Positions 1 to 6,715 of a stretch of 9,823 bases of DNA are shown piece by piece. The stretch covers positions 1 through 9,823 of the forward strand of contig JAFDFV010000213.1 in NCBI GenBank assembly GCA_019309665.1. Direction: 5' to 3'. The position numbers were made by a program, and so were the translations under genes. The number at the start of each line of letters is the position of its first letter. Within the stretch, counting starts at the first letter, position 1. The DNA comes from Deltaproteobacteria bacterium. GTDB taxonomy: Bacteria; Desulfobacterota; Desulfobacteria; Desulfobacterales; ETH-SRB1. The notes beneath the pieces were generated by a model. That model did no database searches, was not told the origin of the DNA, and was given only the letters and a program-made list of their open reading frames with translations.

Positions 1-123
1 GAATATGTTTATTATACCAAGGATAACTTTAAAACCTGTCCATCCTGCAACAGACTTTACTGGAAGGCTACGCATAAGAATAATGTAGTCAAACAATTAA
101 AAAAAATACTGGAGATAAAATAA
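1..123 (+). CDS. C-terminal end of a probable Mut7-C RNase-domain protein (partial)
   Basis: Frame 1 is open from the window edge to a TAA at 121-123, giving the last 40 residues of a protein. The tail contains C-P-S-C followed by R-L-Y-W and K-A-T-H. This matches the C-x2-C...YW.g.H zinc-ribbon-like signature at the end of the Mut7-C RNase domain (PF01927), a PIN-related fold. If correct, the full protein would be a small bacterial RNase-like protein whose PIN-type acidic residues lie upstream of the window. The tail ends in a lysine-rich helix. The next gene begins two bases after the stop, so the two are probably co-transcribed. Identification rests on one short motif, and another zinc-ribbon protein remains possible. 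Confidence 0.55.
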   Translation, partial: EYVYYTKDNFKTCPSCNRLYWKATHKNNVVKQLKKILEIK

Positions 124-125
124 TT

Positions 126-362
126 TTGTCTGAAAAAAATATTATAATTCATAAAGCAGAAGTCAGTGTAAAAGGGGAAAAGTACAGCGGAATTGTTTCA
201 TTGATTCTTGTACAGAAGGAAAATGGCTGGACATATGAGGTTGAAGATATGACCCACGAAAATTTATCCTTAATCTGGAGAACCAAATCACCGGAAAAAG
301 CTTCCAGCAAACTAAGGGACGTTTACAAAGACAAAGTCTGGAATTTTAAGATCGTAAAATAA
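126..362 (+). CDS. small hypothetical protein (78 aa), TTG start
   Basis: I do not recognise this protein. The 78 residues have no signal peptide or membrane segment. They alternate polar and hydrophobic residues in a way that suggests a small mostly beta fold with a central K-E-N-G-W-T-Y-E turn and a lysine-rich end. The start is TTG at 126, supported by GGAG at 111-114, which lies inside the end of the preceding gene and is spaced 11 bases from the start. No ATG or GTG is better placed. The two-base gap to the upstream Mut7-C-like gene indicates translational coupling, so the two may share a function, but nothing in the sequence shows which. Confidence 0.6.
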   Translation: MSEKNIIIHKAEVSVKGEKYSGIVSLILVQKENGWTYEVEDMTHENLSLIWRTKSPEKASSKLRDVYKDKVWNFKIVK

Positions 363-390
363 TTGACGGCTTTGTATGATTTACTTCAAT

Positions 391-420
391 TTGACAATTT
401 GGCGTTATCGTGCAATTAAT
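391..420 (+). promoter_or_regulatory. candidate sigma70 promoter
   Basis: A perfect TTGACA at 391-396 is followed, after 18 bases, by ATTAAT at 415-420 (four of six matches to the -10 consensus). It lies downstream of the 78-aa gene and upstream of the lipoprotein operon starting at 662. Transcripts would carry a leader of roughly 230 bases that includes the palindromic element at 461-608. This is seen by eye only; a closer promoter within 609-661 cannot be excluded. Confidence 0.4.
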
Positions 421-460
421 ATACAAATGTTTGAATCTTCCTGGCTGCCAACTTAGTGAA

Positions 461-608
461 TTGGAAGTAAACAATATACCATCTTGCTTGTCTTTTTGCC
501 CATCTTCGGCGTTGCTGCTTTCGTTACATAGCCTTGTTATGCGCCTTCAGCCGCGCCTTGAAGATGAACAAAAATCCTGCGCAATCTTGGTATATTCTTT
601 ATTTCCAA
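461..608. repeat. 148-bp imperfect palindrome, MITE/REP-like element
   Basis: The left end reads TTGGAAGTAAACAATATACC from 461. The reverse complement of the right end reads TTGGAAATAAAGAATATACC up to 608, so 18 of 20 terminal bases match. With small gaps the arms continue to pair inward: TTGC, then TTTTTG, then CATCTTC occur in the same order on both arms. The centre (about 511-555) pairs less well. The element could fold into a long hairpin in the leader RNA of the downstream lipoprotein operon. A reading frame through it (410-637) is not a credible gene. The layout matches non-autonomous inverted-repeat elements that are multicopy in many environmental deltaproteobacterial genomes; that link is from recall. 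No clear target-site duplication is visible. Confidence 0.65.
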
Positions 609-661
609 GTCCCTTAGACCAAGTCTATAGTTCTTGAACCTTTAGCCCTTAGGGTAGAAAA

Positions 662-1366
662 ATGCGAAAGAAACGATCCATAAACAAATGCCATTTTGTT
701 GCAATAGTTGCAATTTTGACCTTATTTCTTCTTTGTGCGTGCGGAGGACCTCGTCTGCCATTAGAGAAGATCAGGACTTCGCTAAAGGGCGTACCCACGT
801 ATTCAATAGTTCTCGACGACATGAAGGAGGAAGGCAATTTATTCAAAACTCATTACCATAAGTACAGTATAATCACGGACGATAAGGCCACGAAGACTGA
901 TTGGCTGGAAGTGCCTGAGAACTATTTTAAACAGAATGCTTCTTTTTTGGGTATGACTATCTGGGCCAAGAAAGATGGAAAAGAAAGTAAGAACATTGGG
1001 CCGCCTGGTTATGAGTATGTCGGCGATAAGCGATACGGACAATGGAACACGAATTCATCCGGCCAGTCCTTCTGGGCATTTTACGGGCAATACCATTTTA
1101 TCTCAGCTTTGTTGGGGCATGGTCCGATTTTTCGTAACCATTATAACAATTATACCAGATCCCGCACGCAAAATCAGCCTTATTACGGGCCCAACAAAGA
1201 ATACGGCACCAATGGGTCTCTGACCAAAAAGCAGAAGCCGAATTTCTACTCTCGGCGAATGACCAGAATGAGGGCTAAACAGTCTTCTTTTTCCGACAGG
1301 GTCAATCAACGTGTCGGCCGGACCCGAACAAGCGCCCGCGGTAGGAGCGGTAACTGGGGGAAATAG
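662..1366 (+). CDS. predicted lipoprotein with a basic, Arg/Ser/Gly-rich C-terminal tail (234 aa)
   Basis: The N-terminus is a lipoprotein signal: basic residues (MRKKR), a hydrophobic stretch at about 11-25, and a lipobox L-C-A-C with the modified cysteine at residue 27. Residue +2 is Gly, which in Gram-negatives favours outer-membrane sorting. Residues 30-125 form a soluble domain I do not recognise. Residues about 115-155 are rich in Gly, Tyr and Trp (YEYVGDKRYGQW, SFWAFYGQYHF). From about 160 the chain turns low-complexity and strongly basic, with many Arg, Ser, Asn and Gln, ending in GRSGNWGK. The ATG at 662 follows AGGG at 650-653. The stop lies three bases before the DUF350 gene, so they are coupled. 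Position in the cluster resembles the small lipoproteins encoded beside DUF350 and spermidine-synthase-like genes elsewhere (for example YjfM near YjfL in E. coli), though I see no clear homology. Confidence 0.8.
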   Translation: MRKKRSINKCHFVAIVAILTLFLLCACGGPRLPLEKIRTSLKGVPTYSIVLDDMKEEGNLFKTHYHKYSIITDDKATKTDWLEVPENYFKQNASFLGMTIWAKKDGKESKNIGPPGYEYVGDKRYGQWNTNSSGQSFWAFYGQYHFISALLGHGPIFRNHYNNYTRSRTQNQPYYGPNKEYGTNGSLTKKQKPNFYSRRMTRMRAKQSSFSDRVNQRVGRTRTSARGRSGNWGK

Positions 1367-1369
1367 TCT

Positions 1370-2215
1370 ATGAAACTTGATACAATAATTACCGGCTTGA
1401 TCCTGATCGTTGCTTTTTACGTTCTGTTATTTATTGGCAAGATAATCAACGATCTGCTGCACCGGGAATACAAACTCAACTTTGAGTTGGTTGAAAAGGA
1501 CAACGCTGCGCTGGCCCTTGCCATGGCAGGTTACTACTTTGGCCTGGTGCTGGCCATTGGGGGAGCTCTGGTCGGACCTGGTATCAGCCTTATTGATGAT
1601 TTCACGGATCTGTGCATATACGGTCTTTTAAGCATCATCCTTGTCAATGCTTCCTGGTATATTTGCGACAAACTGATTCTGTTTAAATTTAAAATCAGTG
1701 AAGAGCTGATCAAAGATCACAACCAGGGTACAGGCGCGGTTTCTGCAGGGATGAGTATTGCTTCGGGTTTCATTATTTTCGGAGCGGTACAAGGCAAGGG
1801 AGGGAATATCTGGACTGTAATCGTTTTCTGGGCTATTGGCCAGATCATCTTGATCTTGACCGGATTGATCTACAATCTTATAACCCCGTATAATATCCAT
1901 GACGAGATCGAAAAAGATAATGTGGCCGCGGGCGTGAGTTTTGCGGGCGCCCTGATCGCCATCGGGGTCATTGTTGGCCTGGCTGCAGAGAGTGACTTTG
2001 AATCCTGGGCAACAAACTTGCCTGACTATCTCGGATATGCCGCTCTGGGGCTCGTATTGCTTCCCCTGGTTCGTCTGCTCACAGACAAAGTCCTTTTACC
2101 CACAGTCAATCTTACCGATGAAATCGCCAGGCAAGACAAACCCAACGTGGGAGCTGCGTACATTGAGGCATTTTCTTATATTGCAGCAGCTTTTATTATC
2201 TACTGGTGCGTGTAG
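1370..2215 (+). CDS. DUF350 integral membrane protein with four internal repeats (281 aa)
   Basis: The protein is almost entirely membrane-embedded, with about eight hydrophobic helices. A motif of the form E-[LI]-x-K-D-N-x-A-x, followed by a small-residue helix, recurs near residues 39-58 (ELVEKDNAALALAMAGYYFG), 111-136 (EELIKDHNQGTGAVSAG), 168-193 (DEIEKDNVAAGVSFAG) and 240-267 (DEIARQDKPNVGAAYIEA). This is the DUF350 signature (PF03994). E. coli YjfL is about 130 residues, so this protein is about twice that and looks like an internal duplication. The molecular role of DUF350 is unknown; the acidic-Asn motif repeated at membrane boundaries suggests a channel, carrier or scaffold, which is inference. 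The ATG at 1370 comes three bases after the lipoprotein stop, with a G-rich ribosome site in the end of that gene. The spermidine-synthase-like gene follows after 39 bases. Confidence 0.9.
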   Translation: MKLDTIITGLILIVAFYVLLFIGKIINDLLHREYKLNFELVEKDNAALALAMAGYYFGLVLAIGGALVGPGISLIDDFTDLCIYGLLSIILVNASWYICDKLILFKFKISEELIKDHNQGTGAVSAGMSIASGFIIFGAVQGKGGNIWTVIVFWAIGQIILILTGLIYNLITPYNIHDEIEKDNVAAGVSFAGALIAIGVIVGLAAESDFESWATNLPDYLGYAALGLVLLPLVRLLTDKVLLPTVNLTDEIARQDKPNVGAAYIEAFSYIAAAFIIYWCV

Positions 2216-2254
2216 GGATAGGAAAGTGCTTTCTTTCACATGCCATAGGACAAA

Positions 2255-3799
2255 ATGTTCCGCATAAGCCTCGTCCTAAAAATAGCGATTTTTGCCACGG
2301 GCTGCGCTGGTATTGTAGCCGAGTTTGTCTTATCCACGCTGGCCACTTACCTTGTCGGCAATGCTGTCTTTCAATGGACAATAGTTATGTCGTTGATGCT
2401 GTTTGCTATGGGGTTGGGCAGCCGGCTGAGCAAACTATTTATAAACAGGTTGCTAGACACATTTATACTTGTTGAATTCGGTCTCTCCATACTTTGCTCT
2501 TCTTCAGCAGTTCTTGCTTATGGCCTGGCCGCATACACTGCTCACATTAATATCATCATCTATCTTGTGGCCATGGTCATCGGCGCCTTGATAGGGTTTG
2601 AAATTCCACTTGTCATGAGACTTAACAATGCCCACGAGGAACTGAGAACCAATATTGCCGCTGTGATGGAAAAAGATTACTATGGCTCGCTTCTTGGAGG
2701 CTTGTTTTTCGCTTTTTTTGCGCTGCCCTATCTTGGTTTGACTTATACTCCCATCATCCTGGGCGCCATTAACTTTTTGGTGGCCTCACTCCTTTTGTGG
2801 TCATTTTTCCATCTTATTCATAGAAAAAAGCTGGTAGTGTCTGCGTTTGCCGCCAGTTGTCTTTTCCTGATTTTTTTGGCTGTCCTGGCAAAACCGATCA
2901 TCATGTACAGCGAGCAGTGTCAATACAAAGACAAGATTATCTACGCGCAGCAGACTCCGTACCAAAAAATCGTGATAACCCAATGGAAGGAATATTTCTG
3001 GCTATTTATTAACGGCCAGGAACAATTTTCCAGCTTTGACGAAGAAAAATACCACGAGCCTTTGGTACACCCGGCCATGAAGCTTTCAGCCAATCGGGAT
3101 AAGATCCTTATCCTGGGGGGTGGTGACGGACTGGCTCTGCGGGAAGTCTTGAAATATTCAGACGTAAAATCGGTTACCCTGGTGGACTTAGACCCGGCCA
3201 TGACCGATCTGGCTGCCAAACATCCGGCACTGGTCGATATTAACAATGATTCAATGAATGACCCGCGTCTAAAAATAATTAACCAGGACGCCGGCGCCTT
3301 TCTTAAAGGAGATGACCACTATTACGGAGCTGTTATCATTGACCTGCCGGATCCGGACACAATTGAGCTGATGCACCTCTATTGCGTAAATTTTTACCGG
3401 TTGGTGGCCAGACATCTTAGACCCGGCGGGGTCATGGTTACCCAGGCAACCAGTCCATATTTTTCCAACCAGGCATTCTTGTGCATCATAAAGACAATCA
3501 AAGAAGCAGGCTTTACCTGCCTGGCCTATCATAATCAGATTCCAACCATGGGTGAGTGGGGCTGGGTTTTGGCAATGAACGACGCAGCAATGGACGAACA
3601 AACCCTGAAACAAAGGGTTCTGGCCGTAGACTTTAACGGCCTTAAGACCCGTTTTCTCAACAACGACGCTATTGTTTCGATGGTCCATTTCGGCAAAGGG
3701 GTGATTGAGCAGAATCAGATGGATAAGCTCAAGGTCAATACCCAATTAAATCCGGTTCTCCAGCGTTACTACCAGGCTAACACCTGGAACATGTATTAA
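2255..3799 (+). CDS. membrane-anchored spermidine synthase-like aminopropyltransferase (514 aa)
   Basis: Residues 1 to about 215 hold roughly seven transmembrane helices. Residues about 225-480 are a spermidine/spermine synthase domain (PF01564). Visible hallmarks are T-P-Y-Q-K-I-V at 234-240, N-G-Q at 263-265, D-E-E-K-Y-H-E-P at 272-279, the AdoMet-type loop ILILGGGDG at 284-292, the acidic strand end VDLDP at 310-314, Asp345 in the third binding position, and IIDLPDP at 361-367. Known enzymes have D-[SC]-[TS]-D-P there, so both acidic residues (Asp363, Asp366) are kept. The family transfers an aminopropyl group from decarboxylated AdoMet to an amine acceptor; the acceptor here cannot be read from sequence. 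The membrane half suggests action at the inner membrane. The start at 2255 follows AGGA at 2247-2250, and an in-frame TAG at 2246-2248 rules out earlier starts. A SpeD-like gene at 9254 could supply the donor. Confidence 0.88.
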   Translation: MFRISLVLKIAIFATGCAGIVAEFVLSTLATYLVGNAVFQWTIVMSLMLFAMGLGSRLSKLFINRLLDTFILVEFGLSILCSSSAVLAYGLAAYTAHINIIIYLVAMVIGALIGFEIPLVMRLNNAHEELRTNIAAVMEKDYYGSLLGGLFFAFFALPYLGLTYTPIILGAINFLVASLLLWSFFHLIHRKKLVVSAFAASCLFLIFLAVLAKPIIMYSEQCQYKDKIIYAQQTPYQKIVITQWKEYFWLFINGQEQFSSFDEEKYHEPLVHPAMKLSANRDKILILGGGDGLALREVLKYSDVKSVTLVDLDPAMTDLAAKHPALVDINNDSMNDPRLKIINQDAGAFLKGDDHYYGAVIIDLPDPDTIELMHLYCVNFYRLVARHLRPGGVMVTQATSPYFSNQAFLCIIKTIKEAGFTCLAYHNQIPTMGEWGWVLAMNDAAMDEQTLKQRVLAVDFNGLKTRFLNNDAIVSMVHFGKGVIEQNQMDKLKVNTQLNPVLQRYYQANTWNMY

Positions 3800-3863
3800 G
3801 AACGTGGACAAAATAACTTTGCTTTGGTTTTTCAGGCAATCGAAGATTTCTTTTGTACATTTT

Positions 3864-3899
3864 TTGACCTTCCAATAAAAAACATGTATATCAGGGTGA
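3864..3899 (+). promoter_or_regulatory. weak candidate promoter and ribosome site for the ATPase/TPR module
   Basis: TTGACC at 3864-3869 and TATATC at 3887-3892 are separated by 17 bases. AGGGTGA at 3893-3899 then gives a good Shine-Dalgarno site seven bases before the ATG at 3907. The -10 and the ribosome site nearly touch, so a transcript from this promoter might begin inside the ribosome site. The ribosome site is convincing; the promoter is doubtful. No clear terminator follows the preceding gene in 3800-3863. Confidence 0.25.
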
Positions 3900-3906
3900 A
3901 CTAAAA

Positions 3907-5047
3907 ATGAAGTTAAAGAAAGCAACAACCATTGAAGAGGCTTACCAGGTATTTGAGACACAAAAGCCATTAGATCAGGATAATAAAGAATTCTATGTTG
4001 ATATTTATCATAAGGATCTTTTAAACCTGAGAAAAGACCTGGTATTGAATTTAATCCCGGATAAATCATTTTTTGTTACGGGCCAGTCCGGCAACGGTAA
4101 AAGCACAGCACTCAATTTTCTTCCTGATACGGCAATCCGCAAAAAATATGACGTTAAATACCTGAACGGAAGAGATGTTTTCAAGCTGGATGATATTGAT
4201 ATCATTGATATCATACTGATGGTCGGCTATACCATTGTTAAGGGGAAACCAGCTATACCATTGTTAAGGGGAAACCATAAGAGAAATATTTACGCTTGAT
4301 AAGCTTGAACTGATTGAGAAAGTAAACGACATTATTGCTGCTTATAAAGAACAGGAAAATTCTGAAAAAAACCTGTTGATCATTATTGATGACCTTGAGA
4401 AAATCAGGAAACAGGATCAGACCATTGAACTTTTTATTGATAATATTGATGTGTTTCAAAAAATCAAATGTATCAAAGTTATCACCTTTCCGGTTTATCT
4501 TGCCACCCAGTATGCCATGTATCAGGACGCATCAAAGTTCAGCATCCGTATTTCTGAAAATCCCTATAAGGCTTGCGACAAGAATATAGCCGCCAAAAAC
4601 AGGGAGACCCTTGCGACAGTCATATACAACAGGGTTGAAAAAAAAGATCTTGTTGAAAAGGATGCTGTTGAAAAAGCTGTGGACTTTAGTGGCGGGAATT
4701 TAAGATTTCTGATGGATATCATGCAGAAAGCCGCCCGGAACGCCATCAGTCTGGACAGTGAAGATACAAATGATACCAGGCTCACTGAAATTGATGTGGC
4801 AAACGCTGCTGAAGAACTGGCAGAACTGCCCTCCTTGGCGGTTATGAAACGAGTCAAAGTTTTAAAATATATTCTAGACCAAAACAAGGAGCCGGAAGAT
4901 GAAACCATGCAAAAGGATTTTATTAATTCGGTTCAGGACAATTCAATTTTTGCCTATTTCAACGGCCATCCCTGGTATGAGGTCAACCCTGTCATCAAAG
5001 AAAGCGTTGAAGTTTATTCTAAAAAATCAGGAACCTCCGCTCTATGA
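3907..5047 (+). pseudogene. P-loop ATPase (STAND/AAA-like), frameshifted
   Basis: Two frames together make one ATPase of about 370 residues. The first piece (3907-4299) has the Walker A GQSGNGKS at residues 59-66, after a strand (FFVTG), and then Y-L-N-G-R-D and LDDIDIIDIIL. It runs off frame and stops at 4297-4299. The second piece is in another frame, open from 4268 to the TGA at 5045-5047. It begins GETIREIFTLDK, carries the Walker B LLIIIDDLEK encoded near 4373-4402, then VITFPVYLA (a sensor-1-like strand), and ends with helical winged-helix-like sequence. The break coincides with a perfect 26-bp tandem duplication (4226-4277). The TTG at 4376 would start inside Walker B, so a separate functional downstream protein is unlikely. 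The first ATG has ribosome site AGGGTGA. The 3' end overlaps the TPR gene by ATGA. A sequencing error or a strain-specific lesion are both possible. Confidence 0.75.
4226..4277 (+). repeat. perfect 26-bp tandem duplication at the ATPase frameshift
   Basis: Two identical 26-base units lie head to tail at 4226-4251 and 4252-4277. Each starts GCTATACCATTG and ends GGGGAAACCA. Since 26 is not a multiple of three, each unit shifts the reading frame. Removing both units joins ATGGTCG to TAAGAGAAATATTT and restores the frame across the gene. Removing one, or adding a third, leads to an in-frame TAA, so simple copy-number change does not restore the gene. Slipped-strand duplication is the likely origin. 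Confidence 0.9.
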
Positions 5048-6015
5048 TCGTTGATGAATTCCTCACAGCAAAAGACCGGATAGCCCTGAAAAAACTTCCC
5101 CTCACCCTTAAATTGCGAAAAAACTCTTCCTGCCTGGTCATTATCGGTGCAGACTCTGTTGAACTTGGGGATGCATTAAGTCAATATATTTCAATGTGCC
5201 TTAAAGAGGATGCTTATTTTTTCCATACACCCAAAACAGAATTGATTTTGCCGGAAATCGTGGGTTCCGGCAGCAATATTTCTCTGGACAAATATATTAT
5301 TATAAAATTGTATGATCAAAAATTAACAGATGCAGGGAAATCAAAAATAAATGCAGGCCTTCTTTTATATCGGGATTATATCCCGGAATATAATCTTAAA
5401 CTTATTTTTATTCTCAGTCATGATCTGATGAGATATCTTCAAACCAGTGCATATGATTTTTTTTCTTTCAATAATTATTCAAGGTTCTTTTTTGACCATA
5501 AATACCGTTATGAAAGAATTGATACGGATAATAGAAAACTTTCAACGCTTATTAAAGAACTGAACACCTATCTGTCAGGAAATAATAAGAAAACAAACAG
5601 TATTATTGAAAAAACTTTTTCCATTATTAGAGAAGCATATCAAAAAAGTGAAGCAGACATTGCCTTTGACTATTCCCACAAACTTTTAAAACTTTCCGCC
5701 AAATCAAATGACAAATTCCATCAAGCAGTTGCCTTAAGCTATATCGGCGTCATTTACAGATCTAAAGGAGACGCGGACAACGCTCTGAAATATCACATGC
5801 AGGCATTGGAGATCCATAAGGAAATCGGCTACAAACAGGGAGAAGATAGTCAATTAGGCAACATCGGCCTCATTTACAGATCTAAAGGAGACGCCGACAA
5901 CGCGCTGAAATACCTGAAACAGGCTTTGGAAATTGCAAAAAAGTATAAATTTAAATCCCTTGAGAAAAAAATCAAATCTTCTTTGGATGAAATAAAGAAT
6001 AAAATTCTACAATAG
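5044..6015 (+). CDS. TPR-repeat protein paired with the ATPase (323 aa)
   Basis: Residues 1 to about 165 form an alpha/beta domain without a P-loop: SSCLVIIGAD strand, GDALSQYI helix, LDKYIIIKLYD, then LLLYRDYIPEYNLKLIFILSHD and SAYDFFSFNNYSRFFF. The order RD...l-strand...A-x-DFxSxxx...F resembles the segment just before TPR arrays in many bacterial STAND-type ATPases, here on a separate chain. Residues about 190-223 look like a degenerate TPR. Residues 225-262 and 266-301 are two 40-residue TPRs sharing IYRSKGDADNALKY, followed by a lysine-rich helix. The ATG at 5044 overlaps the ATPase stop (ATGA), so translation is coupled and the two proteins probably form one complex. TPRs usually bind proteins or peptides. 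The coding sequence looks AT-richer than the flanking operons, which fits an acquired module. No catalytic effector motif is visible. Confidence 0.75.
   Translation: MIVDEFLTAKDRIALKKLPLTLKLRKNSSCLVIIGADSVELGDALSQYISMCLKEDAYFFHTPKTELILPEIVGSGSNISLDKYIIIKLYDQKLTDAGKSKINAGLLLYRDYIPEYNLKLIFILSHDLMRYLQTSAYDFFSFNNYSRFFFDHKYRYERIDTDNRKLSTLIKELNTYLSGNNKKTNSIIEKTFSIIREAYQKSEADIAFDYSHKLLKLSAKSNDKFHQAVALSYIGVIYRSKGDADNALKYHMQALEIHKEIGYKQGEDSQLGNIGLIYRSKGDADNALKYLKQALEIAKKYKFKSLEKKIKSSLDEIKNKILQ
5743..5982 (+). repeat. two 120-bp repeats encoding TPR units
   Basis: The DNA encoding the two TPRs repeats with an exact 120-base period, beginning ATCGGC at 5743 and 5863. The 24 bases at 5751-5774 are identical to 5871-5894, and most later bases up to about 5814/5934 agree. 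Similarity at DNA level, including synonymous positions, points to a fairly recent duplication or gene conversion, so repeat number may vary between strains. Confidence 0.75.
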
Positions 6016-6059
6016 CGCCATCAGAAAGATAGCCCTTAGAATATTTGGGGCAGGTAAGA

Positions 6060-6085
6060 AACGGGGAAGTTATTTCGTCCCCGTT
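6060..6085. terminator. GC-rich hairpin between convergent transcripts
   Basis: AACGGGGA at 6060-6067 pairs perfectly with TCCCCGTT at 6078-6085 around a 10-base loop, with a few further pairs outside after mismatches. It lies between the end of the TPR gene (6015) and the end of the minus-strand DUF4178 gene (6163). Neither strand has a T-tract after the stem, so it is not a classic intrinsic terminator. It may still stop or stabilise the 3' ends of both converging transcripts. Confidence 0.4.
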
Positions 6086-6162
6086 CCTAAGCGGGCGCTT
6101 CAAATCCATTTCCAGGGTTTTTGAATAGGATAGAATTATTCGCCTTATCAGCTTACCAGCGC

Positions 6163-6702
6163 TTACCTGGGCAAAATATTGGTGAATTGATATTCTTCTA
6201 CGGGCTCACCTGTTGAGGCTTCAAATTCATCTTCTCCCCACTGTTCAATACCAAGATATGACCGTCCTTCATCGTCCTGGTAGCTCCACTGGAGCACTTC
6301 CTTGCCGTAGCCCTGTCCATCCTTATAAAAGCTGCCACCGGCTGTTTCTTCCTTATAATAGGTGACCCCATCAAAGACTATCTTTTCCGGCGGATCTCCA
6401 GTCTCAATGATCTTTTTCTTGATTTGCGAATCAAGGCTACCAAAGGCGATCTTCCGGCTCAGGCTCCATTCTTCCTCGTCATCAGACTCCATCTCAAGGT
6501 AAACAACTTGGTCCCCGCTTTTGAGTTGCCACTCGTGAGAAATATCACCCTCGCTCCAGTCGTAATAATTGTAAGCAGATACTTCCCACGTTTTCAGATC
6601 GTAATCAACCAGGTAGCCCTTCTTAAGTTTGGCCAGGGAAAGATCTTTTAAAGGGTCTAATTCATCTTTTTTGTTTTTCTTAAAAAAGTCTCTTATTTTC
6701 AT
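6163..6702 (-). CDS. DUF4178 family protein (179 aa)
   Basis: Residues about 23-170 match the DUF4178 pattern (PF13785): LKKGYLVDYDLKTWEV near the start, Y-Y-D-W-S-E-G-D and the E-W-Q-L strand, VVYLEMESDDEEEW, then FDGVTYYKEETAGGSFY and a late YLGIEQWGEDEFEASTGEPV. The fold is predicted to be all-beta, acidic and Trp/Tyr-rich, with no signal peptide or membrane segment, so it is probably cytoplasmic. Function is unknown. In E. coli the third gene of the yjf operon (yjfK, DUF2491) holds the equivalent place after the PspA homologue, and DUF4178 genes commonly occur beside PspA, DUF350 and spermidine-synthase-like genes (from recall). Start: GGAG at 6708-6711 lies five bases before the ATG. It begins 13 bases after the PspA stop, clearly in the same operon and last in it. 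Confidence 0.85.
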   Translation of the reverse strand: MKIRDFFKKNKKDELDPLKDLSLAKLKKGYLVDYDLKTWEVSAYNYYDWSEGDISHEWQLKSGDQVVYLEMESDDEEEWSLSRKIAFGSLDSQIKKKIIETGDPPEKIVFDGVTYYKEETAGGSFYKDGQGYGKEVLQWSYQDDEGRSYLGIEQWGEDEFEASTGEPVEEYQFTNILPR

Positions 6703-6715
6703 AACTGCTCCGCTC

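Noticed and set aside
410..637. A 75-codon reading frame on the plus strand
   Set aside because: It is almost wholly inside the palindromic element and its flanks, has no ribosome site, and the peptide is low in credible structure. It is read through a repeat.
3269..3745. 158-codon reading frame antisense to the aminopropyltransferase
   Set aside because: It lies entirely opposite a well-supported conserved gene, with no ribosome site or recognisable protein pattern.
4226..4277. Phase-variable switch by copy number of the 26-bp unit
   Set aside because: One copy gives CCA TAA and three copies give TGT TAA in the reading frame, so ordinary slippage by one unit does not restore the gene. Only loss of both units does.
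4226..4277. CRISPR-like repeat pair
   Set aside because: The units are directly adjacent with no spacer, lie inside a coding gene, and there are only two.
4241..4299. Programmed ribosomal frameshift joining the two ATPase halves
   Set aside because: No convincing slippery heptamer or stimulatory hairpin, and the downstream frame has a TAA at 4265-4267 that limits where a shift could work. A mutation is simpler.
6060..6085. Full intrinsic terminator
   Set aside because: The hairpin is good but has no T-tract on either strand, so it is recorded only as a low-confidence terminator-like stem.
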